A DNA stretch of 64,000 nucleotides from Seiridium cupressi (Eukaryota > Ascomycota > Sordariomycetes > Amphisphaeriales > Sporocadaceae): contig JARVKI010000050.1 in assembly GCA_036674765.1 (NCBI GenBank), forward strand, positions 248,001 to 312,000, in the 5' to 3' direction. Position numbers and translations under genes: made by a program. Shown here one piece after another: positions 22,942 to 32,956 of the stretch; the first letter of the stretch is position 1; each line of letters starts with the position of its first letter. The notes below the pieces were generated by a model. That model was not told the origin of the DNA and searched no databases. It saw nothing but the letters and a program-made list of their open reading frames with translations.

Positions 22942-23936
22942 GGCTGTGAGTTGTGCGAGTTGGACGTCACTTGTAAGAACCACTGGCCAAAGAAATCCAG
23001 ACAGGTCGAAAAGGGAAGAGGGCGGCCATGGTTATGTATTAAGCCTAGCCAAGCATCTGGGGATCGATGCAGGGAGCGTTGCGTGGAAGGGCGGGCAGTA
23101 AATTACAATTCAGGGTTGAGAATGGCCATGACCAGAATCACATACTCGAAACAAGCAACGACTAGCCATATTGAGGACCGCGGAGGGAGAGCATGTCGAA
23201 AAGAGCAGGGGGACCCCACAAAATGCACCAAGTACCGGAGTCTCGGAAAGGTGGTGGAGAGCTCGTGAGTGGCTCGACCAGATGTTGTGTGCAGTTTCTG
23301 GTATGATGCGGCTCATTTCATAGCATAGGCTGCTGGCAATATATCGCAGGCAAGAGTTAACCTGGTGTGGACCTTGGCCGCGAGAAGTAAAGTCTGCGAG
23401 AATGAGACTGCAGGATGAAATGATCACGGAGCGTTTGTTTCCAACGTTGCTGTCTACTTGAAGCCGCCGGTCCCCACGATGCCCCTGTGCAGCGATCGGC
23501 GGCTGATCCGGGCGTTTCAGACCGGGAGCAAAAGCATTTTTATTGACGTCAAGTCACGACCTGACTTGACAAGAAACTCTAAAGCATAACGTTGAAACTC
23601 ACTCAGTTAAGTGGATGAGAATTGCCAATTTACCTGTGTTTCTTTATTACATCTCTATGTACTTACCATAGCCCGAGAAAGGCCGATTGTTGCTGTAGAA
23701 TTCGAGCATTTGCTCGCAAATGAATGCCACGCGCAATACGGAGCTGTGCTCTCCGCCCCGGAACATGGCAAGTCGGGCTAGTCGCTTCATTCCCACCAAT
23801 TAGCAGCCGCAATCACGCGGCACGGTCCCGTGGGGTTCGTAGTCGCACGTGGCACGGAGGAGACAATTCAGGTGTCGCGGAGCATTGTTGGGCTCATGGC
23901 GTCGTGTGGTCTCTGCTGGCACACTCGCGTCTGCTT
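22942..23936. other. Upstream region of the endoglucanase, no gene seen
   Basis: About 1 kb between the endoglucanase start and the 3' end of the HeLo-GTPase relic, which lies on the same strand. It would contain the endoglucanase promoter. No coding signal was recognised. Confidence 0.45.
23057..23221 (-). promoter_or_regulatory. Candidate CreA/Mig1-type sites upstream of the endoglucanase
   Basis: Three matches to the SYGGRG consensus of the carbon-catabolite repressor CreA lie within 300 bases of the start codon: 23057-23062 (ctgggg), 23180-23185 (gcggag), and on the other strand 23216-23221 (ccccac). The motif is short, and about one match per 250 bases is expected by chance. The support is therefore mainly the gene's function. 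Confidence 0.2.
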
Positions 23937-25649
23937 CTACTCTCGGATCGTGAGTAGGCGGTTGAGGAGACTCCGGCGGCGGCTTTGCGGACGTTGCGGG
24001 CGTTGCCAGCGCTTCTGCGCCTCGTTATAGGCGACGGCGGCTCTTATTATCTACGCGTTATAGCGAGCGCGGGTCAGTGAATGGGTCGACAGTTTCGCCT
24101 TCGTACAAGGTTGCGTTACCTCGGTGAAGGCCTGATCGACACGTATGCGAGTGCAGGGCCAAATGTCGAAATATCCAAACGCGCCGATCTCCCGAGCTAA
24201 GTTGATTCTTTGCTCCGGGTCAATGGATAGCAGTGCGCCCGGGATATCATCTGCATCGTCCCAATCGTTGTGGATTGAGGCCACCGCAAACGGGACTCCT
24301 GGACAGAAGCGCCGGATCTCAGCCAACCATTCATCCTCGACACTCGCCTTGAATCTCTCCATCGATGCATCGGCTGCGATGCAGACCACAAACACATCCG
24401 TTTCGGCGTAGGTCAGCGGTCTCAACCTGGGATATCCTTGGCCAGCTGTGTCGAATAAGCCCAAATGAAGAGTCCTGCTCTCATCCTTTTCACTTATACT
24501 GGACTCGTGAACAACTTGGCCAGGGGTGAGTAAAAGTACCGTAATACACTTACTTGCAACGTATAGCATAGTTGTCAAAAACTGTAGGTATGTAATTGCC
24601 AAGGGTGAGACGTCCTGCTATCGCTGAAAGGAGTTGTGTCTTGCCACACCCGGCATCGCCCACAGCGACGCATCTAACGTGGTGTCAGTGATTCCCCGGC
24701 ATTGAGTACAATTGCCACGGTGTTCCTTACTTTAACCGTTGGACTACAGGTTCAAGGGGGGCCGGTTGATCCTGCGAGCGTGTAGCTGTTATTCCTGTTG
24801 TGCTCTCTGGGTTTTCGCCTCCAGCGGTTACGTCCGCAGACGAACTTCCAGCCTATGTCCACGGTCGAACAAGGTCGAGACTGAAGTTGGATCGAGCAGT
24901 ATGAAAAGACCCGGTATTGAAAGTATCCGTGCTGGCTCTTATGCTTGAGGTGCATGTCGACTCATTCTGTAGAATGCTAAGTCGCTGGCTAGCTGTATCT
25001 GATACTAGATCGCTGCCCTGCTGAGCTGCAACTGCAATCTCGTCTAGAGTCTCCATGTCGTCAATCTCCTCGATTTCGTATTCTACGATTATTCTCTGCC
25101 GACGTGGAACTCCGGTTGTTCTGGTGAGGGACTCCAAGTCGTCATTGAAGTCCTTGAGATGTTGAACGAGCTCGACGAACTTCTCCCTATCATTAATAGC
25201 CCAGGCAGCAGATCCAAGGACTCCACTCGATCGTTGCTGTCTCTTCAACGAGAAGAACGAACCCAGTGCCGCCCTGGCCAGACCCCCCGTCGCGACATTC
25301 TCGCCAGTTGTCAAAAGTGGCTGAGTAGATATCTCGCAGGGTCTGAGGCTGTAGCGCTTCTTTAACGTCCTTTCGTCCCGAAATAGGTCTTTGATGCATT
25401 CTAGAGTCGCGTATAGTGCTGCCTGCAACTCAGAATCCTCTAGCCGATCATCTCGTACCCGTCCATCCGCAGCCCGCATGCTCTTCCCCAGGCGATGAAA
25501 CGCAGTTCCTGGTTGTTGAACTTGGTCTCAAGGATCTTGTAATCCTTATCCAGTTCGACCCCCCTCCTGATCAGCTGGTAGCAGTCGACGCATGTCGAGA
25601 ACATACCAGCCAACCCAACGAATCCAACCGCAAGGCCAGTAACTTCCAT
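23937..25649 (-). pseudogene. HeLo domain fused to a Rho-like GTPase, reading frame interrupted
   Basis: Minus strand, start at 25649 (MEVTGLAVGFVGLAGMF). The first 220 or so codons match the HeLo domain of HET-S-type proteins: an amphipathic/hydrophobic start, FSTCVDCYQLI, the RFIAWGRACGL helix, ECIKDLFRDERTLKKRYSL, and AAWAINDREKFVELVQHLKDFNDDLESL. A linker and a 59-nt intron lead to a Rho-like GTPase: GDAGCGKT P-loop, [10 protein letters not shown] effector loop, LFDTAGQ, RLRPLTYAETDVFVVC. After a 69-nt intron (24051-24119) a C-terminal helix ends at the TAG at 23937. HeLo domains act as membrane-disrupting cell-death executors, and Rho proteins are molecular switches. Breaks: a one-base frame change near 25480 inside the HeLo part, an in-frame TAG near 24853 in the linker, and an exon join after the effector loop for which no consensus splice pair keeps phase. 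There is no CAAX box at the end. Confidence 0.75.
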
Positions 25650-26733
25650 GAGCCAATTCAATGGGGACTGATAAATGCTTCCGCAACTGGTATACGATAT
25701 GACTAGGCCCCAAGCTTGATTGATATCGCAAATACGAACTAACGGATACGTGGTGCGGCTCAGCCACCCGTATTCTGCAGTGAGCGATATCTTGGCATGT
25801 TGCATTATGCACTGTCAGCAGCCAATTGTCCCACACAGTTCGTGATTCGCCAATCTTGAAAATGACGTTGATACCAAACAGATCATCAACATATTTCAAC
25901 TTGTACTGATGACACTGTTATAGATAGTTGGGCAGTTATTATAATTTGCTAATATATGGACTAGCATTGAATGTTAAGGTCATATCATTGTTGCGGTTGT
26001 GCCCCTTCCAATTGAGCCATCACTTTCAAAACACCAAGTGCTATTTAGTTTACCCGGGGCGTTATGGGACACGAATTTCTTCATTTATGCAAATCCCATT
26101 CTGAGAGCACTTATCAACAATTTGCCGGCATCGTGAATTTTCCTACCATCGGCGAGGGGTAAAAATGTCTTGACACTCAGCCCCCTTGACGAGCGCCGCC
26201 TTTCCAAGAGTACTTAAGAAAAACCCGTAAATACGTATTAAAAAGAAGAAGAAGAATTAAAAAAAAAAAAAAAAAAAACCCTGGAATGGTTAGTCCGGAA
26301 GCTTCAGCCTTTAGATTTCAGCGATCGAAACTGGGAAATCCGAAGGAGCTTTTCCAATTTTAGCGAATTCCTAACACTTCCAACTGAACTGGCTATCAGG
26401 TCTTGTAGCATTGTATCTGCGAATGGCTCGACCCAATACGCAATTTTACTATGATTCCTCAACATATTTTAGGGTCTTATTTTGACTCTGTAGAAGTGAG
26501 CTATTGTGTTTTATTGAATTTGTAATTAAAATTGTGTAGTGAAGCTTTCCCAATCATCTCTGTCACGATCGTGCAGGAGAAGACCAACGTCACTTTATGT
26601 AGATCTGTTGCTGTATATTAGCGCCCCAGCCTAGTTCGCCCGCAAACCCGTGGCCCTTGCCATCAAGTTTTCTTTCGGGCGCTGCAACCGCAAAGTGACC
26701 TGACGCGATCGGGGATTTGTGGATGTCGTCTAC
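25650..26733. other. Intergenic with a poly(A) tract
   Basis: No gene was recognised. At about 26240-26278 a short GAA-repeat run passes into about 20 consecutive A. This could be a retroposon tail or plain simple sequence. Confidence 0.5.
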
Positions 26734-26951
26734 CAGGAAGTTTTCACGGGAAACTGCACACTGCCCCACATATCTACAATAAAAATCGAGAGAAAATTAT
26801 AAAATACTAAAGTTTTATATTAAAATTAAGTATTTTATGTCTTATAAGCCGTTATTTAAAAAAAAAATTAGTTCTATTAATTTAGTGAGTTATATATTTG
26901 CGAGCTCGGAGCGGCTTAAAGAAATGTGCAATTTCCCGTGAAAACGTCCTG
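26734..26951 (-). mobile_element. Miniature inverted-repeat element, copy A (218 bp)
   Basis: Terminal inverted repeats of 27 bp with two mismatches occupy 26734-26760 and 26925-26951 (both begin CAGGA.GTTTTCACGGGAAA when read inward). The 4-bp sequence ctac flanks the element on both sides (26730-26733 and 26952-26955) and looks like a target-site duplication. The interior is very AT-rich and non-coding. The inner ends match copies B (27828) and C (42261): the ACTGCCCCACATAT end and the CTTTAAGCCGC/TATAACTCA end. By the order of those ends this copy is inverted relative to B and C. Confidence 0.75.
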
Positions 26952-26955
26952 CTAC

Positions 26956-27827
26956 GTACTCGAGTTCCCACGCCGCGAACAAGTATAGGTATTATCGGGA
27001 ACTCATTGTCATAGAAATTGTCGTAGACTTATTAGTGCCAGCCAGCGCGACCGTTTCTAGAGGCTCGACTATCCAGGACCAACTAACCTCAGGATCAACG
27101 GTCGGTACGTCTTGCGAGATTACGATCTACGTAGGCCTAGACAGCAAAATGGTCTTGACGGCAGTTGAAGTCGCATACTCTGGGCACTAGACAATAGTAC
27201 ATGCAGCATGGTCATTTAGAGCTAGCTCGGGAAACGGTAAGACTGGTTGATACATGAGAAGCATGTTGTCGTTGCATTGGGTTTCGGCCAAGTGTCAACT
27301 GTTCAGTTTATAAAGGTCAATAGGTCGATATTTAATTCCTTCTTACGCTCTGTCTAGCTAATTCTCTGAAGTCAAAGAGTGGTACGCCCGAGATAATTTT
27401 TTTGGAATATTACACATGGTTTACTGGGTCTTAAGCACTGATCATTGTCGTAACCAGATCTCTGGAACCGATCGATGACAGCTCAGGGTCCTAACATGAC
27501 AAGGAAGGATACCCCGGATAAGTCGGGGACAGCTGAGCAAATGATCATGTGAATGCGTACGTGTGCACACGCAGAAAAGACTGCCTACAAGGACGAATGT
27601 GGAGCCGAGGAAAGTACGTTACGGTAGTCTTCCTGCGTCTTATCCATATTCGTTCTAGACACCAAAGCCATTACCTTGTTCTAACCACTATGAAGTTGGT
27701 ACATGTCAGATGTGTGTTCCAAGCCAAAGGAAATATATCTACCTTATTTATTTCCGTTCGTCGGCTAGTATCGGAATTAAGCCGCACAATGAACCTGACT
27801 CGTACTGTGTTCTCATGAAGAGGTAGG
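26956..27827. other. Intergenic between two miniature elements
   Basis: About 870 bases without a supported gene. It contains one short open frame (27549-27818) that shows no motif. Confidence 0.5.
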
Positions 27828-28067
27828 AGGTCCAAGCGAAAAATTGCACATTCCTGCTGCACAACGCCTTTTCGTAGACGACGTATAACTCAGCAGAAAA
27901 AAACCGAAACGAATATTTTGAAAGATCTATTTTTATTTGACATGGAATTATTATTGTCGTTCTAAGATTTTAGAATTCTACGATTTTTCCTCAACATATT
28001 AAAAAGGAATCACCAAGATTTCAATCGAGTTAATATGGGGCAGTGTGCAATCTTTTGCGTGGACCTC
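27828..28067 (+). mobile_element. Miniature inverted-repeat element, copy B (about 240 bp)
   Basis: The left end reads GAGGTCCAAGCGAAAAATTG. The reverse complement of the right end reads GAGGTCCACGCAAAAGATTG, with GCACA continuing in both. The interior is AT-rich. The right inner end has CACTGCCCCATATTAA and a GGAAAAATCGTAGAATT string that matches copy C (GGAAAATCGTGAAATTT). The left inner end contains TATAACTCA, as in A and C. No clear target-site duplication remains. The ends are more diverged than in copy A, so the boundaries are good to a few bases only. Confidence 0.65.
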
Positions 28068-29666
28068 GTGGAGGTTGAACTGATTAGCTGACGAACCAGA
28101 AAGGAACAGCTAAACTACCTAATGGGGTAATTGGACTGTTGGTGCGACATCATAGTCGAATCGATACACACTACATGTAGTAGGCAACCCCACCATGCCG
28201 AGGTAGCTTGCCGTGAACAATGTCGGACACCGTTCTGGCCCTTGCTTGCGAGCCTAGGTATGTAGCCGTGGCCGCGTGTGGGTCAAAATTCTTTTGGAAT
28301 AACCGCGATAGGAAGATTCTCAATGCGGGAGGGATGTGCCTAGATGACGATGAATTGCGTAGTCAGGCCCATTGATCATCCTCTCCCGTATATCGGGTCA
28401 AGAGTCTCGGGTCTGTGGCCTGGTAGCTCTGTTTGCCCTTGGGTGGGATAACATCTTGGCCAATTGAATTGCGGGCTGGCCGCCAATAGCTCCTGAGATC
28501 GTCCCTGCCAGATCATGGAGCTACGGTTGTTCGGCAGTTTGATTGGGGAATTTATTCCAGAAGAGAAGCGCGGACTTCTGTTGCACGTGTTACGTAGGCA
28601 ATTGCTGTGATGGGGCATGAAGATGCCAAGCTGAACTGACGGCATTAGACTATCCAGTAGTTCGGCTGGAATACCGCCCGAAGCTCCTTGTTCATATGCT
28701 AAGGATGTCGGCTCATTCCAATTGGCATAGGTATCCCAGCGAGGTGCGAATTATCCTTGAACTCTGCTAGTCGCCCTTCACGACACTAGTGCAGGCACAA
28801 AACTTAGACATGGGATGCTGTCTCGCAACGTAGCATTGACTTGCGTGTCCTTGGTTTCGGGCACAAAGGTTTGTTACAGCTCTATAGAATTGCAGAAATA
28901 ATGCTCGAAGATGACTGTGAATAGGCTCGTGGTAGCCAAAATAGTCACGAAATACCAAGACTTCCAAGCTGTTAAATTTCCCGTCCCAGAAAGCTTATCG
29001 CACCGTCCCGGGTAGACCTTGGCGCGAGCGCATCGGAGATCAGTGGGTTTGCGCTTCAAGGGCATTTCTAGGGTTGACGACAACTCTTTTCTTTTCCTCA
29101 GCCAGCGCTCACCTGCATGGCACAAGCACGAAGAAAAATACGTCCCAAGGGGACAGCGATGTAAACTTGAAGACACACAACAACACGGGGTTTATATATA
29201 TCCTCCCATCATACGATGTCGCAGCAGTCTGTAGCAAATAGGTATAACATTTGTTTCAATATGACAATGCAAGCCTAGACCGGCTACAAATAAGCTCGTG
29301 CTGTAACAAAAGCGGACCTGGAGTTCATGATCGCTAGCCCTAAAAACCTGGGGTGACAGAGGGTGGAGTGACTGGGCACTCGCAATAGGGGTTATCTCGC
29401 CGCGAGTCATCACCCATGAGAAACAGGAGCTCTTACTCGCCCGCGAAGAATGAATGGCGAGCTAACCATCAGCCCTCCAGGGCCATGGTGTGGTATGTAT
29501 ATGATGGAAGCTTATTCCTTTCGTCCGCTGTCACACCACTTCTCCCTCCTGTTCCTGACTACCAGCCACGTGGAACCTTATTTTGAAGGACGCCCGTGTT
29601 TGTGCATTGTCTTTGGGCACTTATTCTAGCCGTGCTAACCTTGTCATTTTGAGTTCGCCCTGCGCC
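28068..29666. other. Intergenic upstream of the receptor gene
   Basis: About 1.6 kb with no supported gene. The frames at 28376-28645 and 28767-29234 overlap one another on opposite strands and carry no recognisable motif. The last 200 bases should include the promoter of the receptor gene at 29667. Confidence 0.45.
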
Positions 29667-30925
29667 ATGGCCACCAACAGCAATGGCGTTCCACTGGCGT
29701 ACTATGAGTCTCCCAACAGCCTCCTCACCATGGACAGCGCTACGTACGGAGGCTTGCTCGCCATCGGATGCCTAGCTACGCTGTCCGTTCTCTTCACGTC
29801 GGTGCTCCTGAGCTTCATCACCTGGCGAATGATCGCTTGGAAGTCGCATTATACCAGTTTCATCGGCCGCAATCAACCAATCGTTCTCATCTACCAGCTC
29901 ATTCTCGCCGACTTCCTTCAATCACTGGGTTTTTTATTATCCTTCCACTGGGCATCGGACCGTGAAATCATCGGGCCAAATGGAGAGTGCTTTGCACAAG
30001 GGTGGCTGATCCAAATGGGGGATGTGGCGAGTGCGTTCTTCGTGCTGGCTATTGCTGTGCATACAACATATCAAGTCATGTTCTCCCGGAGCGTAAGCTA
30101 CCGGCTATTTGTTTACTCCATCTTGGGCGTCTGGACCTTTGCAGTGCTTCTTACGAGCCTTGCGCCCATTATTGGAGGACGCTTTATCTTCCTGCGTGCC
30201 GGGATGTGGGTAAGTACATCATCCAACAGGAGATGCGCAGGCGTGGAAACTCGCTAATATGATTCTTGCAGTGCTGGATCTCAGGCGAGCATGAAAGCCT
30301 TCGCCTCCTACTTCACTATCTCTGGATTTTTATTGTCCAGTTCAGCTCCATCATCGTTTATATGACCGGTTTCTACCATCTCTACCGGACGAAGGGATCA
30401 GGCGCGATTAGAATCAACGGGGCTAGCGACAAGGCCGTCAGGAGGGCATCGACGGCCATGCTGGCGTATGCTCTGATATATACCGTCCTGACGCTGCCTT
30501 TGGCGTAAGTCAGACTATCAGTTTATCTTCTCAGGACGCACTGCTAATAGTATTGGTCTAGCGCGGGACGTATGGCAGCCATGTCCGCCGACAATCTCCC
30601 CGAGGAATACTATCTATTTGCCGGCGCATTGTTCACGTCATCAGGCTGGGTTGATACTGCTCTCTACGCCATTACGCGTCGCACATTGCTCTTCAAGGAG
30701 CTTGACCCTCGCAGCCACCCAGCAATGCTCCCGACGGGTCGGTCTACGAACTTGCCAAGGCAGAGCAGTACCGACAGCATCCTTGCACAGACTGGATTCG
30801 GAGGTGCCACCGGGATTGTTCTGGATAGAACCGTCAAGATTGAGCTTGACGATATGGAGAGTCAGGGAGATTCCGAGCACGAGGGAAAGAGCTACTTCGT
30901 TTCGGCCAAGGCGATTCGAAAATGA
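29667..30925 (+). CDS. Seven-helix G-protein-coupled receptor, 379 aa
   Basis: Three exons: 29667-30209, 30272-30504, 30562-30925 (introns of 62 and 57 nt, phases consistent). Hydrophobic segments can be counted as seven helices: LLAIGCLATLSVLFTSVLL, PIVLIYQLILADFLQSLGF, the MGDVASAFFVLAIAVHTTYQ helix, LFVYSILGVWTFAVLLTSL, LWIFIVQFSSIIVYMTGFY, STAMLAYALIYTVLTLPLA and a last one around FAGALFTSSGWVDTALYAI. The pattern (LADFLQ in helix 2, conserved helix-3 cysteine ECFAQGW paired with CWISGE) resembles the fungal receptors related to cAMP-receptor-like and Git3-type proteins. The cytosolic tail is about 70 residues and S/T-rich. The ligand is unknown. It should couple to a heterotrimeric G protein at the plasma membrane. 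I use the ATG at 29667 (gccATGG) although the frame is open further upstream. Confidence 0.85.
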
Positions 30926-31639
30926 GCCAGAGGAGAGAAGGCAGGTACAAGGAAGGCTTCTAATACGTTTCATGAATCGGACCCTATTTTACTTTTAGCA
31001 CACGATACCCAATTACTTTCTTTAATATGAAGTCAGACCTTGCCAAGTGTGTAGAGCTTTTCTCTGCCGTTCACTAAAAGCCTTTTCGGCCAGTGCATGC
31101 GCATTTGGCCTTGGTCAATCGCCACATAATCTGCAGAGTGTGCAACAGGAAAGCAACTGAATGCGATAGGGATCAAAAACACGTCACATTAGTTGATCTT
31201 CTCTCCGCATTTGTTATGCATGGCCATGCGGAGAAGCTCAGCAGGATTGCTCCTGATTCAGACAGCTGGGTCCGACCTCCACAAATGGGACAAGGGCAAC
31301 TGCTTCAAATGGTTGGCAGTGATACAATCTTGAAGCAACTCAAACAATGAATATGATCAAGATGACCAGCAAACAGTGCAAGCAAAAGAAAACATCCTTG
31401 TTGCCCACCCATGGGGCTCTGGCCACCAACGGGTACCTGCTCCTCAAATTGCATCATGGCTGCGCAATGCAACCCCAAGATAACCTCACTCTACAAAAAG
31501 CACCCTGCAAAGACCCCCAGCAAAAACCCTTGATGTTTCGTAATCAATTCATAGAGAATACAGCAGCAGTTGCCAATACTGTGTTGCTGTGACGTCATGG
31601 CCAACAGGCGTGCTTGCCTACAGCCTTGATGGAATTCAA
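30926..31639. other. Intergenic, no gene seen
   Basis: Contains the receptor's 3' UTR and the distal promoter of the Con-10-type gene. Two short plus-strand frames (31093-31350 and 31347-31592) have no recognisable content. Confidence 0.45.
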
Positions 31640-31814
31640 CATTGCATATATTGAATCTCTTTCCCAGCTCGACCTGACCAACTTTCTCCTCTCTCCACCT
31701 TCACAATCATCTTGCAACACCATCAATCACAAACAACTACTCTCTTGAACAACTCTGTCCCTGAGCACAACGCATCTCACCACATCGACCAGCCGAACAG
31801 TTCCATCACTCACA
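31640..31814 (+). promoter_or_regulatory. TATA-like box and CT-rich core promoter of the Con-10-type gene
   Basis: A catatattga string near 31645 is followed by a strongly pyrimidine-rich stretch (about 31660-31710). An A/C-rich leader with caatcacaaaca-type sequence then runs up to the ATG at 31815. This is the typical layout of a strongly expressed, regulated filamentous-fungal gene. The transcription start itself is inferred. Confidence 0.5.
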
Positions 31815-32228
31815 ATGACTGGCACTACCAATGACAACCCCGGCAACTTTGCCAACCGGTAGGCTCACCCCTTTCTGATTTCACGAAGTCCCATACTAAC
31901 TTTTTCTCAGCCCTACTGAGGAAGTCAAAGAGATCGCTTCCAAGGGTGGTAAGGCTAGCCACTCCGGCGGCGTTGCCGACACCGATTCTGGCAAGCAGGT
32001 ACGCATGAAGACGGTGCGTTCAGCAACCATTGATCCAGAACTGACGAACATGGCAGCATGACACCTCGCAGGATGACAAGACTTCATCCACGTCCAGCGA
32101 CAACCCTGGCAACTTCGCCAATCGGTACGTACCTCCCTATCATCGTTCACTCTTGGCTCGTACTAACGATTTCCCACAGGCCCAGAGAGGATGCTGTCGA
32201 GGCTGGCCGCAAGGGCGGCTCCAAGTAG
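31815..32228 (+). CDS. Con-10-type KGG-repeat stress/conidiation protein, 82 aa
   Basis: Four small exons: 31815-31858, 31911-31998, 32057-32124, 32180-32228. All junctions keep phase. The third exon could instead start 15 bases later with no frame change. Con-10 proteins are small, hydrophilic, KGG-motif proteins made during conidiation, starvation and stress. Their molecular role is unclear. The protein has two copies of DNPGNFANRP, each followed by a charged stretch and a KGG motif (EIASKGGKAS and EAGRKGGSK). Both copies are split by an intron at the same codon (the R of ANRP) and in the same phase, so the gene looks like an exon-pair duplication. No membrane or signal segment is present. 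Confidence 0.9.
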
Positions 32229-32956
32229 AGCAGGCGACACTGAAAGACACGCTGATGATCGGATGACTGAATGACATGGGATAGCTGGAGGTTGCCCAGC
32301 TTACACGCACAAAGATAGCGAGTGGCCTCTACTGCTTATTGCGAGGCTGGTCGAAATGAAATCGATTGACATGCATAACGCCCGGTATGGATCTTTCGAA
32401 TCAAAATACAAGTGATGGTGACCGGTGATCATGCTTCGCTCCGTTCCTTATTCCTCCACGCTATGGTGTATTTTACATTGGGTTTTATCCTTGTACTGGG
32501 TTTTGATCATGCAGGTATAGGCCGTGAAAGCAGAACCTTATTCTAGCCTAGCAGATCTGGCGGGCTTTGCCTCCCGCACCTAAATTTCTAGCACCCTCCA
32601 AAACGGCTCAAAAAGATCCAGTGCCACGACGGTCGAATCTGGGGTAGAAGTGCGCTTATATTTTTGAGTTCAGCCCAGCGATGAGCGGAGAGCTGATCGC
32701 TCGCCGTCTACAGCCTAGGTTACCGTTGTGTCTGCGTCACTATACGGTTTTAGTGCTCTTGTTCACAAATCAATGCTGCTGTTTTATTCCAAATACATGG
32801 CAGATGGTTGGCGTATCGGCCCCCTTGCTGATCACCGAGGGTCAGGTAGAGTATAAAACTAAATGTCGAATGATCTTTGGTTTCTTGCCAGCTAAACCGC
32901 AATGTTTCGTCAAAATGCAGTGAGTGTACAGGCTCCTAGGTTTCACTGCGTTTATC
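32229..32956. other. Intergenic upstream of the alpha-glucosidase
   Basis: About 730 bases with no supported gene. It covers the Con-10-type 3' UTR and the alpha-glucosidase promoter. An open frame at 32681-32923 has no motif. Confidence 0.45.

Noticed and set aside
26240..26278. GAA run passing into poly(A), considered as a SINE/LINE tail
   Set aside because: No upstream retroposon body or target duplication could be recognised; simple sequence is enough to explain it.
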